Made by a program: the position numbers and the translations under genes. Below, in pieces: positions 45,648-54,358 of a DNA stretch of 64,000 nt (its first letter is position 1; each line of letters starts with the position of its first letter). A model generated the notes under the pieces. The model had not been told where the DNA came from. It searched no databases and saw only the letters and a list, made by a program, of their open reading frames with translations. The stretch comes from an uncultured Lachnospiraceae bacterium. Lineage in GTDB: Bacteria > Bacillota > Clostridia > Lachnospirales > Lachnospiraceae. The DNA lies in the NCBI GenBank assembly GCA_946624935.1, contig CAMOSN010000001.1, positions 46,887 to 110,886 of the forward strand, written 5' to 3'.

Positions 45648-46562
45648 TCATCCCTGTGCGCGTTTTCTCATCTGCAGCGCGATCTTCTGCTTCACGTTCG
45701 GTGCAATCAGTGCAATGGCAACGATCAGAGCCGATACCAGCTTGAAGGCCTCGGTCGGGACATTCAGCCGCAAGGCGAGCGAAATGATAAACCGGTAGAG
45801 GCAGGAGCCGAGTACAACACAGGCGATCCGGACCGGCATTTTCCGTTTTCCCGAGATAGTCTCCCCGATCACTAAGGATGCAAGGGCGATCGTCACCATC
45901 CCTGTCCCGATCGTTATGTTCGTGGACTTGTTATACTGAGCGATCAGACAGCCCGCCAGACCTGTGAAGGAATTGGACAGGCACAGTCCCACCGTGATGG
46001 TAAAGGCCGGATTGATCGACGAGGCGCGTACCATGGCAGGGCTGTCACCGGTTGCCCGGATCGACAGACCAAGCCTGGTGCCGAGAAACCAGTGAATGGC
46101 AAGGCAGATGCCAATGATGATGAGCGAGAGCAAAATCAGCCTGGACCAGTTCTGCCATACTTCATTTTCGGAAAGATTTTTGACCAGCGAAAACACGGTG
46201 TCGGTCCCGAAAATAGATACATTCGCCGAAAACCCCATCACGGCAAGATTGATCGTATACAGCCCTGTGTTCACAATGATTCCGGCCAGAATACTCTCCA
46301 CACCGAAGCGGGTCTGCAGCAGCGCTGTGATAAAGCCGGAGCACACCCCGGAAAGCATAGCCGCAGGGATAGCCAGGAGCGGGTGCCCTGCAATCGTGAC
46401 CATCGCCCCGACTGCACTGCCCAGAGTGTAGCAGCCGTCCGTGGAAAGATCACAGATATTCAGAATACTGTAGCTGATGAACAGCGACAGAGCGATCAGC
46501 GAATAGATCAGACCGATCTCCAGTGCCGTCTGTACAATACCTACCGTCAGAAAACCAGACAT
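45648..46562 (-). CDS. ABC transporter permease (branched-chain amino acid/TrpY-like family)
   Basis: 304 residues with about nine hydrophobic helices (GIVQTALEIGLIYSLIALSLFISY, VSIFGTDTVFSLVKN outside, LILLSLIIIGICLAIHWFLG). The mid-protein element LGLSIRATGDSPAMVRASSINPAFTITVGLCLSNSFTGLAG corresponds to the EAA-like loop of LivH/BPD_transp_2 permeases. Start ATG at 46562 follows GGAGG. First gene of the permease-ATPase-tyrA-aroA set. The solute-binding protein is missing from the locus and must be encoded elsewhere, or has been lost. Confidence 0.87.
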   Translation of the reverse strand: MSGFLTVGIVQTALEIGLIYSLIALSLFISYSILNICDLSTDGCYTLGSAVGAMVTIAGHPLLAIPAAMLSGVCSGFITALLQTRFGVESILAGIIVNTGLYTINLAVMGFSANVSIFGTDTVFSLVKNLSENEVWQNWSRLILLSLIIIGICLAIHWFLGTRLGLSIRATGDSPAMVRASSINPAFTITVGLCLSNSFTGLAGCLIAQYNKSTNITIGTGMVTIALASLVIGETISGKRKMPVRIACVVLGSCLYRFIISLALRLNVPTEAFKLVSALIVAIALIAPNVKQKIALQMRKRAQG

Positions 46563-46605
46563 GTTTCCCTCCTGACAAATCATAACAACAGGTAAAAAAG
46601 GAAAA

Positions 46606-46634
46606 CGAACACAGAGAGCTTCTCCCTGTGTTCG
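46606..46634 (-). terminator. Terminator of pnp
   Basis: CGAACACAG (46606-46614) and CTGTGTTCG (46626-46634) form a perfect 9-bp stem; on the minus strand TTTTCCTTTTTT follows. 65 bp after the pnp stop codon and upstream of the permease gene. Confidence 0.92.
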
Positions 46635-46698
46635 TCAAAAGCATCCGACAGAAGTAATCTGTCATCTGACTTGTTCATTACGTCCGGATTCGAGAAAC

Positions 46699-48819
46699 TC
46701 AGTTCTTCACATCCTTGATGGAAAAGCTCAGTCTGCCCATCTTATCCTTGCCGAGGCATACGACCTTCACGATATCGCCCAGAGTCAGTACATCTTCCAC
46801 ATGTGCGATGCGCTCTCTTGCGATCTTGGAAATATGAACCATTCCCTCCTTGCCCGGAGCAAACTCGATAAAAGCACCGAATTCCTTGATGCTCACGACT
46901 TTACCGGTGAGGACCATGCCCTCCTCGAAGTCCGTCGTGATGATCTGGATCATATCGATGGCCTTCTGCATCATAGCTGCATCCGTACCGCATACGGACA
47001 CTGCACCGTCATCGGTGATATCGATCTTAACGCCCGTACGTTCGATGATCGTATTGATGGTCTTGCCGCGCTGTCCGACCACATCACCGATCTTCTGCGG
47101 ATCGATCTGGATCTGGATGATCTTCGGCGCATATTCGTTGACACTCTCACGCGGCTCGCTGATGCAGGGCGTGATCACTTCGTTCAGGATGTACTCTCTG
47201 GCCTCTTTCGTCTTGGCAATGGCTTCTTCAACGATCGGGCGGGTAAGTCCGTGGATCTTGATGTCCATCTGGATCGCAGTGATGCCGTCATGCGTACCGG
47301 CCACCTTGAAGTCCATATCACCGAAGAAATCCTCCAGGCCCTGAATATCCGTAAGCACCAGATAATCGTCATCGGTCTCACCGGTCACCAGACCGCAGGA
47401 GATACCAGCCACCGGCTTCTTGATCGGAACACCGGCTGCCATCAGGGACATGGTGGAAGCACACACACTGGCCTGAGAGGTGGAACCGTTGGATTCGAAG
47501 GTCTCGGATACGGTACGGATCGCATAGGGGAACTCTTCCTCGCTGGGAAGCACCGGCATCAGAGCCTTCTCCGCCAGAGCGCCATGTCCGATCTCACGTC
47601 TTCCCGGTCCTCTGGAGGGCTTGGTCTCGCCGACCGAATAGCTCGGGAAATTATAGTGATGCATGTAACGCTTGTTGACTTCGTTCTCATCCAGTCCGTC
47701 GATGCGCTGCACCTCCGAGAGCGGAGCCAGGGTGGTCACGGTGCAGATCTGAGTCTGTCCGCGGGTGAACATGGCAGAGCCGTGCACTCTCGGAATAAGA
47801 TCCACTTCCGCTGCCAGCGGACGGATCTGTGTGATCGCACGGCCGTCGGGACGCTTGTGATCCTTGAGGATCATCTTGCGGACCGTCTTCTTCTGATACT
47901 GATAAACCGCTTCGCCCAGAACTGCGAGCCATTCCTCATTGTCGGCGAAGGCTTCCTCCAGACGTGCCGTTACCTGCTTGATGTTTTCCTCGCGCACCTG
48001 CTTCACATCCGTGAATACCGCTTCCTCCATCTCCTCGGGAGTGACGATCTCACGCATCCGGGCGAACATTTCTTCCGGAATCGCGCAGCTTTCATAGGCA
48101 TGCTTTTCTTTACCGACCTCGGCTACGATCTGATTGATGAACGCAATGATCTCCTGGTTGATCGCATGGCATTTGTAGATCGCATCGATCATCTGTGCCT
48201 CCGGAACCTCATTGGCACCGGCTTCGATCATGATCACCTTCTGAGCGGTACTGGCAACCGTCAGCTGAAGGTCGCCGTTCTTCCACTGTTCCTGAGACGG
48301 ATTAACGACAAATTCACCGTCCACAAGGCCCATCTGCGTCATCGCGCACGGACCGTCAAACGGGATATCCGAAATACTCGTGGCAATTGCGCTGCCCAGC
48401 ATGGCCACCAGCTCGGGACGGCACTGCGGATCCACGGACATGACCAGATTGTTCAGAGTCACATCGTTGCGGTAATCCTTCGGGAACAGCGGACGCATCG
48501 GACGGTCGATTACGCGGGCCGTCAGAACAGCATTCTCGGAGGCCTTACCCTCACGCTTGTTGAAGCCGCCCGGAATCTTGCCGACGGAATACAGCTTTTC
48601 TTCGAATTCTACGGAAAGCGGGAAGAAGTCGATCCCGTCCCTCGGCTTGTCGGATGCAGTGGCGGTGGAAAGCACCGTCGTATCACCGTAATGCATAAAT
48701 GCAGCGCCATTGGCCTGTGCGGCTACGCGCCCTACATCTACAGACAGGGTTCTGCCTGCGATCTCCATGGAGTAGGTCTTATACTCCCGTTCCAGCTTCG
48801 TGGAAAATGTTTCTCCCAT
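46699..48819 (-). CDS. pnp: Polyribonucleotide nucleotidyltransferase (PNPase)
   Basis: Phosphorolytic 3'-5' exoribonuclease of mRNA decay. 706 residues: first RNase PH domain (AGRTLSVDVGRVAAQANGAAF, PGGFNKREGKASENA), helical linker, second RNase PH domain with DGRAITQIRPLAAEVDLIPR and the catalytic-site GRREIGHGALAEKAL, a KH domain (IGDVVGQRGKTINTIIERTG) at about 570, and an S1 domain ending RLSFSIKDVKN. Start ATG at 48819 follows AAGGAG. It lies downstream of rpsO as in most bacteria. Confidence 0.96.
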   Translation of the reverse strand: MGETFSTKLEREYKTYSMEIAGRTLSVDVGRVAAQANGAAFMHYGDTTVLSTATASDKPRDGIDFFPLSVEFEEKLYSVGKIPGGFNKREGKASENAVLTARVIDRPMRPLFPKDYRNDVTLNNLVMSVDPQCRPELVAMLGSAIATSISDIPFDGPCAMTQMGLVDGEFVVNPSQEQWKNGDLQLTVASTAQKVIMIEAGANEVPEAQMIDAIYKCHAINQEIIAFINQIVAEVGKEKHAYESCAIPEEMFARMREIVTPEEMEEAVFTDVKQVREENIKQVTARLEEAFADNEEWLAVLGEAVYQYQKKTVRKMILKDHKRPDGRAITQIRPLAAEVDLIPRVHGSAMFTRGQTQICTVTTLAPLSEVQRIDGLDENEVNKRYMHHYNFPSYSVGETKPSRGPGRREIGHGALAEKALMPVLPSEEEFPYAIRTVSETFESNGSTSQASVCASTMSLMAAGVPIKKPVAGISCGLVTGETDDDYLVLTDIQGLEDFFGDMDFKVAGTHDGITAIQMDIKIHGLTRPIVEEAIAKTKEAREYILNEVITPCISEPRESVNEYAPKIIQIQIDPQKIGDVVGQRGKTINTIIERTGVKIDITDDGAVSVCGTDAAMMQKAIDMIQIITTDFEEGMVLTGKVVSIKEFGAFIEFAPGKEGMVHISKIARERIAHVEDVLTLGDIVKVVCLGKDKMGRLSFSIKDVKN

Positions 48820-49038
48820 GTTTTCTCCTTTTCCATGTGCCTCTTCGCAAGACACATTGTTTGATTGCTTCCGGACAGGAGACCGAAACGACTGAAAAAC
48901 CTGCAGCTCTTCATACGGGCACTGCGCAAATTGAAGGCAGCCATGTCTGTAAGCTTTTCAGTAGTCCCGGTACCATTCCTGCCGGATGATTTCATAAAGC
49001 ACACAATGCTTTTGTGAACAGATCCTTCAGCATAGAAA

Positions 49039-49072
49039 GAACTGCTGCACGCGATTTCGAATGCAGCAGTTC
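49039..49072 (-). terminator. Hairpin after rpsO
   Basis: GAACTGCTGCA (49039-49049) and TGCAGCAGTTC (49062-49072) form a perfect 11-bp stem. On the minus strand TTTCT follows, so termination may be incomplete and allow read-through to pnp. Confidence 0.65.
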
Positions 49073-49082
49073 AGATAATACA

Positions 49083-49349
49083 TTATTTTCTGATGCCGAG
49101 TTTTGCGATCAGCGCACGATATCCTTCGATATCGGTCTTTCTCAGATAAGCAAGAAGTCCTCTTCTCTGACCGACCATTTTCAGCAGGCCGCGTCTGGAA
49201 TGATGATCCTTCGGATGCTCCTGAAGGTGTGCAGTGAGCTCGCGAATACGCTCTGTCAGAACAGCGATCTGTACCTCCGGTGAACCGGTGTCGCCTTCTT
49301 TTCTGCCATACTCAGCGATAATTGCCTGTTTCTTCTCTTTTGTGATCAT
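49083..49349 (-). CDS. rpsO: 30S ribosomal protein S15
   Basis: 88 residues, full length. It shows the S15 signature [38 protein letters not shown] and the end [31 protein letters not shown]15 binds 16S rRNA helices 20-22 early in 30S assembly. The ribosome site AGGAGG precedes ATG 49349. A promoter with about 95 bp of leader lies upstream; S15 often represses its own translation through such a leader, but I cannot confirm that here. Followed by pnp. Confidence 0.97.
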   Translation of the reverse strand: MITKEKKQAIIAEYGRKEGDTGSPEVQIAVLTERIRELTAHLQEHPKDHHSRRGLLKMVGQRRGLLAYLRKTDIEGYRALIAKLGIRK

Positions 49350-49442
49350 GAACCTTTCCTCCTGTTTGAATTGATCGCCTTCTGCCAGGGAGCGGTCGGA
49401 GTGATCCGTCTTCCGAGCAGCGGCTTTTTCACATACGGTCGT

Positions 49443-49472
49443 ACTATAACACAGTTCCGGTCAAAGCGTCAA
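49443..49472 (-). promoter_or_regulatory. Promoter of rpsO
   Basis: TTGACG (49472-49467) and TATAGT (49448-49443), 18-bp spacing, minus strand. Confidence 0.72.
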
Positions 49473-49523
49473 CAGCGTTTTTCCGTTTTTATCTGAATGG
49501 ACGATTCTCACTTGCTTTTCTTT

Positions 49524-51617
49524 TTATTTATGCTTCCCGCTGTCCGAAAGAAGATCCGTCATACTGTGCAGGCTGATCCCGATGGTGGAGATATTATGCA
49601 GCAGTGCCGTACTCGTGGAAGGCAGAATCCCGAAAATGCCGAGCAGAATCAGGAAGGAATTAAAGGAAAGAATCGTCCGGTAATTGCGATGGATCCGGTC
49701 CATCAGAGCCGTGCTGAGTGCACGCAGTGTCACAAGCGCATGCAGATCATCCTCGGAGATGGTGATGTCCGCGATCTCCCGTGCAATGGCCGCTCCGCTG
49801 TTGATCGCCACTCCGCAGTCCGCTTCGGAGAGGGCCGGTGAATCATTTACACCGTCACCCACCATGATCACCATACGGCCCGCCGCATGCTCCTCACGGA
49901 TAAACAGTGCCTTGTCCTCGGGAAGCACCTCGGAGCGGTAATCATCGACTCCGACCCGTGCTGCCACCGCCCGGGCGGTCCGGTCGCTGTCCCCGGTGAG
50001 CATGACCACACGTTCAATGCCCTCCTGATGCAGCTGACGGATCACAGAAACGGCCTCCGCCTTCAGGGGATCCTCGATCAGAATCACCGCACACAGGACA
50101 CCGTTGATCGCCAGATACAGATGCGAATACTCATCCGGCAGTGCATCAAAGGCCGCCTGTTCTCCCTCCGGGATCACACAGCGCTCATCCTCAAACACAA
50201 AATGATAGCTGCCGATACACAGCTTTTTCCCGTCGATGCTGCTGGCGATCCCATGGGCCACCACATATTCGACGCGGGAATGCTTCTCCTCGTGATCCAG
50301 GCCCCGCCGGATCGCTTCAGATACGACTGCATTGGCCATGGAATGCGGATAATGCTCCTCAAGGCAGGCCGCCAGACGCAGCATTTCATCAGGATCGTTT
50401 CCGCCAAAGGGAACCACATCCCGCACACTGGGAGACGCAGCCGTGATCGTGCCGGTCTTATCGAACACGATCGTCACCGCCTGGGCGCAGTTTTCCATGA
50501 ATTTACCACCCTTCACGGCGATGTGATGTGTCCCGGCTTCCCGCATGGCGGACAGGACCGCGATCGGCATGGAAAGCTTCAGGGCGCAGCAGAAATCCAC
50601 CATCAAAATGGAGGCTGCCCGTGCAGCATTGCGTGTAAACAGCCATGTGAGAGCGGTTGCGCCGAAGGTCCAGGGCACCAGACGGTCCGCAAGATGAGAG
50701 GCCTTATCTTCCGTCTGGGACTTCAGTTTTTCCGATTCCTCGATCATCCGGATAATGCGATCGTACCTGCCGCTGCCGGCCTCCTCGCGCACCGTGACGG
50801 CCAGCTCTCCCTCGTCCACGACCGTGCCCGCGTAAATCATGCTTCCGCCGGTTTTGTGGACCGGAAGAGGCTCTCCCGTAATGGAGGCCTGATTGACCAT
50901 TCCATCGCCCTCCAGGACCACACCGTCCAGCGGGATCAGATTGCCGGTGCGGATGATCATTGTGTCGCCCGCATGCACCTGATCAATGCCAAGCAGGACC
51001 TCGGTGCCGTCCCCGGTACGGATCCACACCTTCTCGGCATTGAGCGCCATCGCGGCTGCCAGATCCTCCACCGATTTACGATGGGTCCATTCCTCCATAA
51101 TGTCCCCGATTCCAAGGAGGAACATAATACTGCCGGCGGTATCGAACTCACCCCTCAGCATGGACACACTGATGGAAGCTGCATCCAGCACAGAGACCTC
51201 CAGGCGGCCCCTGGCAAGGCTTCGCAGCGCCTTTCCCAGATATGGAACCGAACGGATCACTGTAAGGACCGTCCGGACCGGCACCGGCACCACCACGCGC
51301 ATCAGAATTCTCTGCATAATATGAAAGAACATCCTGTCCTCGTAATGGCGCGTAAGCGTCCGGCTGGAGTGATCCGGAACGACTGCTTCTTCAGAAGCAA
51401 AATCAAACCGGGCCAGGGCCCCGATCAGTTCCGGTTTCGAGGTATCCGTCATCAATATCGTTGCATTTCCGGTACGTTCATCGACCTTTGCCTGCGTGAC
51501 CCCGGCCTGCCTGCGCAGAAAATGCTCCAGGATGTCAGCCTGTTCGCAGGTCATATATGGCTTATAGATGTGGATCCTCATCCTTCTGGCGGACTCATGC
51601 AGGATCTTGCATTTCAT
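49524..51617 (-). CDS. Heavy-metal P1B-type ATPase with FCC motif (ferrosome FezB-like candidate)
   Basis: 697 residues. The N-terminal 80 residues (MKCKILHESARRMRIHIYKP) resemble the small HMA2-like protein encoded upstream rather than a Cys-x2-Cys metal-binding domain. Core ATPase motifs are intact: ASITGEPLPV (TGE), VFDKTGTITAA, and VGDGVNDSPALSEADCGVA. The membrane metal-site motif that is CPC in Cu/Zn pumps reads DFCCALKLSMP, so the second Pro is absent; the HP-like motif is YPHSMANAV. This matches the little-studied P1B-6-like group. I recall FezB of ferrosome (iron granule) clusters as such an ATPase; the link is a hypothesis. Last gene of the three-gene cassette. Confidence 0.82.
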   Translation of the reverse strand: MKCKILHESARRMRIHIYKPYMTCEQADILEHFLRRQAGVTQAKVDERTGNATILMTDTSKPELIGALARFDFASEEAVVPDHSSRTLTRHYEDRMFFHIMQRILMRVVVPVPVRTVLTVIRSVPYLGKALRSLARGRLEVSVLDAASISVSMLRGEFDTAGSIMFLLGIGDIMEEWTHRKSVEDLAAAMALNAEKVWIRTGDGTEVLLGIDQVHAGDTMIIRTGNLIPLDGVVLEGDGMVNQASITGEPLPVHKTGGSMIYAGTVVDEGELAVTVREEAGSGRYDRIIRMIEESEKLKSQTEDKASHLADRLVPWTFGATALTWLFTRNAARAASILMVDFCCALKLSMPIAVLSAMREAGTHHIAVKGGKFMENCAQAVTIVFDKTGTITAASPSVRDVVPFGGNDPDEMLRLAACLEEHYPHSMANAVVSEAIRRGLDHEEKHSRVEYVVAHGIASSIDGKKLCIGSYHFVFEDERCVIPEGEQAAFDALPDEYSHLYLAINGVLCAVILIEDPLKAEAVSVIRQLHQEGIERVVMLTGDSDRTARAVAARVGVDDYRSEVLPEDKALFIREEHAAGRMVIMVGDGVNDSPALSEADCGVAINSGAAIAREIADITISEDDLHALVTLRALSTALMDRIHRNYRTILSFNSFLILLGIFGILPSTSTALLHNISTIGISLHSMTDLLSDSGKHK

Positions 51618-51644
51618 TTCAGTAATCCCTCTTTTCTGAAGAAC

Positions 51645-51670
51645 GCCGAAGCCTCAAGGGGCCTCGGCGC
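51645..51670 (-). promoter_or_regulatory. Intercistronic hairpin between the DUF6110-like and ATPase genes
   Basis: CGCCGAAGCC and GGCCTCGGCG pair with one mismatch around TCAAGG. On the minus strand only TTCTTC follows, so it is more likely a processing or attenuation stem than a full terminator. Confidence 0.5.
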
Positions 51671-51771
51671 ACTCTTTTGGTCTATGCACATTCTTGTTTG
51701 CAGCATGCATTGCCTGCAGCATACGTTTATTGAGCATATGCTCCAGTTTGAAACATACCTATTATCCATTC

Positions 51772-52068
51772 TTACTGATCAACTTCCTCAGCCTGTGCAG
51801 CCTCAAGAACCGCCTTCGCATCTTCGATGATCCGCGCTTCTTCCTCCTGGCGGCGCTGCTCGTTCATCTCCTTTGCATCCGCTGCGATATCTTCCGCATT
51901 CTCCCGGATGGTGGTAACATCCTTCATTACCTCATCCTTCATACGAAGTGCAGCAGCGGCCGTGTGCGTATAAAGCTTCTTTGCATCCCTGCTCCCGAGG
52001 ATCTTTACACCATAGCTGCCCAGAAGAAAACCACCAGCCAGCATACCAAGTTTTTTCCATTCAAACAT
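51772..52068 (-). CDS. DUF6110-like small membrane-anchored coiled-coil protein
   Basis: 98 residues. One N-terminal hydrophobic helix with small residues (KLGMLAGGFLLGSYGVKILGS) follows MFEW; then SRDAKKLYTHTAAAALRMKDEVM and a long charged helix rich in Glu, Ala and Arg (NAEDIAADAKEMNEQRRQEEEAR), likely a coiled coil. The layout resembles small DUF6110-type proteins found beside P-type ATPases in gut Firmicutes; I am fairly, not fully, sure of that family name. Start ATG at 52068 follows GGGAG. It lies between the HMA2-like gene and the ATPase gene on one strand. A scaffold or ATPase partner role is inferred. Confidence 0.7.
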   Translation of the reverse strand: MFEWKKLGMLAGGFLLGSYGVKILGSRDAKKLYTHTAAAALRMKDEVMKDVTTIRENAEDIAADAKEMNEQRRQEEEARIIEDAKAVLEAAQAEEVDQ

Positions 52069-52180
52069 CTTGCACTCTCCCTTCTGAAATTGCCTTCCTG
52101 CCCGGCTTTCCTGCAAACTTCCGTCAGAGGAGGTAATCCTATCATAATTGTTTTCTTAACAGCTACAACCCTACCACCGC

Positions 52181-52196
52181 AGATAATTATTTGTCA
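52181..52196 (-). promoter_or_regulatory. Weak Fur-box-like site before the DUF6110-like gene
   Basis: On the minus strand TGACAAATAATTATCT resembles the TGATAAT-N-ATTATCA Fur consensus (5/7 and 6/7 in the arms, but 2 instead of 1 central base), and overlaps a TTGACA -35-like element. Low confidence. Confidence 0.25.
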
Positions 52197-52329
52197 ATAT
52201 AGACATTTCTTAGCGTACTGCGACTGCCCTTTTATGTATGTGACAAGATTTAGTCATGCAAATCTTTCAGCAAAAGAGAAACATCTTCCGCATTTTCGCA
52301 GATTTTTCACAAGCCTGACTTATATATCC

Positions 52330-52746
52330 TTACACATCCCGCAGTGTGATCATCTGCCACGCGTGATAGCCCAGCTGAACCGGAAGCGGGAGCACAGCAT
52401 CCGCCACCGTCTCAGCCAGAATGCGCATGCGCATTTTCCGCTTCAGCGCCGGATCCAGCTTTCTGGACTTTACCTCCTCCAGACGAATGTGGGCCTGTGC
52501 AGAGGGAGGCGCCAGGGCAAGCACATTTTCATAATGAAACGCATTCAGCCGTTCCAGAATTTCTTTCCGATCCCCGTCATATTCGATCGAACAGCCCGCC
52601 GTATCCCGAAATACCGTAACCTTTCTAACCTGCTTCATAGCACCAAAGGCATACACAAGAATCTTTTCCTGCTCCGCTGTGATCCGCGGCTCGAACATCC
52701 GGATCCGGATCCTGTGGGCACTCTCATGGACAATTCGGTATTTCAT
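52330..52746 (-). CDS. HMA2 domain-like protein, paralog of the P-ATPase N-terminus
   Basis: 138 residues. MKYRIVHESAHRIRIRMFEPRITAEQEKILVYAF aligns residue by residue with the start of the downstream P-ATPase (MKCKILHESARRMRIHIYKPYMTCEQADILEHFL). The following region (KRKMRMRILAETVADAVLPLPV) also resembles the segment of the ATPase just before its first helices (IMQRILMRVVVPVPVRTVL). No Cys metal-binding pair is present. The gene is therefore a stand-alone copy of the ATPase N-terminal module, as in HMA2/FezC-like partners of iron-granule clusters; it may seed or regulate the ATPase. First gene of the cassette; the leader carries a terminator-like stem. Confidence 0.75.
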   Translation of the reverse strand: MKYRIVHESAHRIRIRMFEPRITAEQEKILVYAFGAMKQVRKVTVFRDTAGCSIEYDGDRKEILERLNAFHYENVLALAPPSAQAHIRLEEVKSRKLDPALKRKMRMRILAETVADAVLPLPVQLGYHAWQMITLRDV

Positions 52747-52793
52747 ATGCAGCTCCTTATCATCTGGTCATTTAAATCATACATAAAAAAGAA

Positions 52794-52821
52794 GCAGTAC
52801 AGCGGCTTGCAATTGTACTGC
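52794..52821 (-). terminator. Leader terminator (attenuator candidate) upstream of the HMA2-like gene
   Basis: GCAGTACA (52794-52801) and TGTACTGC (52814-52821) form a perfect 8-bp stem, with TTCTTTTTTATG next on the minus strand. It lies 48 bp before the HMA2-like start and just downstream of a promoter (52860-52832). Alternatively it is the distal metY terminator. Confidence 0.65.
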
Positions 52822-52831
52822 GGTTAAATGA

Positions 52832-52860
52832 ATCCTATCAAATGCTGAGCACTCTGTCAA
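52832..52860 (-). promoter_or_regulatory. Candidate promoter of the P1B ATPase cassette
   Basis: TTGACA (52860-52855) and TAGGAT (52837-52832), 17-bp spacing, minus strand. The expected start of RNA is near 52825, immediately before the leader hairpin. Confidence 0.55.
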
Positions 52861-52902
52861 TTATGCATTAAGTATATGTTTTTCCCATGTTTGAGGCCGA
52901 AA

Positions 52903-52933
52903 AACGGGACAGAGAACCGTCCTCTGTCCCGTT
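52903..52933. repeat. GGGACAG-core palindromic repeat, copy C; likely metY terminator
   Basis: AACGGGACAGAG (52903-52914) and CTCTGTCCCGTT (52922-52933) form a perfect 12-bp stem with a 7-base loop (AACCGTC). It begins 18 bp after the metY stop codon. Core and loop match the repeat at 4992-5020. Confidence 0.78.
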
Positions 52934-52951
52934 GTGCAAAATCATATCGTT

Positions 52952-54232
52952 TTATAATGCCGCAAACCCTTTCTCAAGATCCGCCAGGATGTCGTCGATG
53001 TGTTCGGTGCCGATCGACAGCCGGATCGTGCTCTGGTGAATTCCCTGATCCTCCAGCTCCGCATCGGTCAGCTGGGAGTGGGTGGTGGTCGCCGGATGGA
53101 TCACCAGTGATTTTACATCGGCCACGTTCGCAAGGAGCGAGAAGATCTCCAGTGCATCGATAAAGGCATGCGCTTCCTTCTGCCCGCCTTTGATGTCGAA
53201 GGTAAAGATGCTGGCTCCGCCGTTCGGGAAATACTTCTCATAGAGTGCGTGCTGCGGATGGTCCGACAGGGAGGGATGATTGACCTTTGCCACCTTCGGA
53301 TGCGAAGCGAGGAATGCAACGACCTTCTTTGTATTTTCCGCATGGCGTTCGAGCCGCAGGGAGAGGGTTTCAACGCCCTGAAGCAGCAGGAAGGCATTGA
53401 ACGGAGAGATGGCCGCTCCGGTGTCACGCAGGAGGATCGCACGAATGTAGGTCACAAAGGCTGCGGGGCCTGCCGCATCCACAAAGGATACGCCATGATA
53501 GCTCGGATTCGGCTCAGCGATCGGTGCATACTTCCCGCTCTTCTTCCAGTCAAATTTTCCGGAGTCCACGATCACACCGCCCAGGGTTGTACCATGTCCC
53601 CCAAGGAATTTCGTTGCGGAATGTACCACGATGTCCGCGCCGTGCTCGATCGGGCGAATGAGGTAGGGGGTTCCGAAGGTGTTGTCAATTGCCAGCGGAA
53701 TGCCGTGCGCATGCGCAAGCTGCGCAAGGGCATCAATATCAGGAATGTCACTGTTTGGGTTGCCCAGCGTTTCAATGTAGATTGCTTTTGTGTTCGGACG
53801 AATCGCCGCTTTTACTTCATCCAGATTATGAATGTCGACAAAGGTGGTCTCGATCCCGTACAGCTTCAGCGTGTGTGCCAGCAGGTTATAGCTTCCACCG
53901 TAGATCGTCTTCTGAGCAACAATGTGCTCTCCGGCCTGGGCCAGCGCCTGGATCGTGTAGGTCACTGCGGCTGCACCTGAAGCGAGCGCCAGAGCTGCCG
54001 TTCCTCCTTCCAGAGCCGCTACACGCTTCTCAAGTACCTCCTGTGTGGAATTGGTAAGCCTTCCATAGATATTGCCCGGATCCGTCAGTCCGAAGCGGGC
54101 TGCTGCATGAGCAGAATTGTGAAACACATAGGATGTCGTCTGGTAAATGGGAACGGCTCTGGAATCTGTTGCCGGATCCGCCTGTTCCTGGCCAACGTGC
54201 AGCTGAAGGGTCTCAAATTTGTAATTGCTCAT
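52952..54232 (-). CDS. metY: O-acetylhomoserine sulfhydrylase / aminocarboxypropyltransferase
   Basis: PLP enzyme making homocysteine from O-acetylhomoserine and sulfide. 426 residues, the longer MetY type. [31 protein letters not shown] at the start, [60 protein letters not shown] with the Schiff-base Lys at about 208, and [10 protein letters not shown] near the end. The ATG at 54232 has AAGGAG 9 bp upstream; ATG 54238 lies 3 bp from it and is less likely. I see no S-box riboswitch in the 126-bp gap to the upstream gene. Confidence 0.94.
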   Translation of the reverse strand: MSNYKFETLQLHVGQEQADPATDSRAVPIYQTTSYVFHNSAHAAARFGLTDPGNIYGRLTNSTQEVLEKRVAALEGGTAALALASGAAAVTYTIQALAQAGEHIVAQKTIYGGSYNLLAHTLKLYGIETTFVDIHNLDEVKAAIRPNTKAIYIETLGNPNSDIPDIDALAQLAHAHGIPLAIDNTFGTPYLIRPIEHGADIVVHSATKFLGGHGTTLGGVIVDSGKFDWKKSGKYAPIAEPNPSYHGVSFVDAAGPAAFVTYIRAILLRDTGAAISPFNAFLLLQGVETLSLRLERHAENTKKVVAFLASHPKVAKVNHPSLSDHPQHALYEKYFPNGGASIFTFDIKGGQKEAHAFIDALEIFSLLANVADVKSLVIHPATTTHSQLTDAELEDQGIHQSTIRLSIGTEHIDDILADLEKGFAAL

Positions 54233-54358
54233 GATCATACACTCCTTTTCATGATTCAATCTTTACGATCTTTGTTGTGATTCAGGATTGCTCCTTTTGC
54301 AGCACCTTTGCGCCTGCGCCTGCGTGCCATTGCTGTTATACTCGCTGCCGTACGTTCC

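Noticed and set aside
46680..46700. GGATTCGA string suggesting a tRNA T-arm
   Set aside because: No cloverleaf can be built around it; it lies next to the pnp stop codon.
46801..48864. Long open frame (687 codons) on the plus strand opposite pnp
   Set aside because: Antisense shadow of a certain gene; composition rich in His, Arg and Asp as expected from reading PNPase codons backwards, with no domain.
54233..54358. SAM riboswitch before metY
   Set aside because: Too short and without the S-box conserved core.
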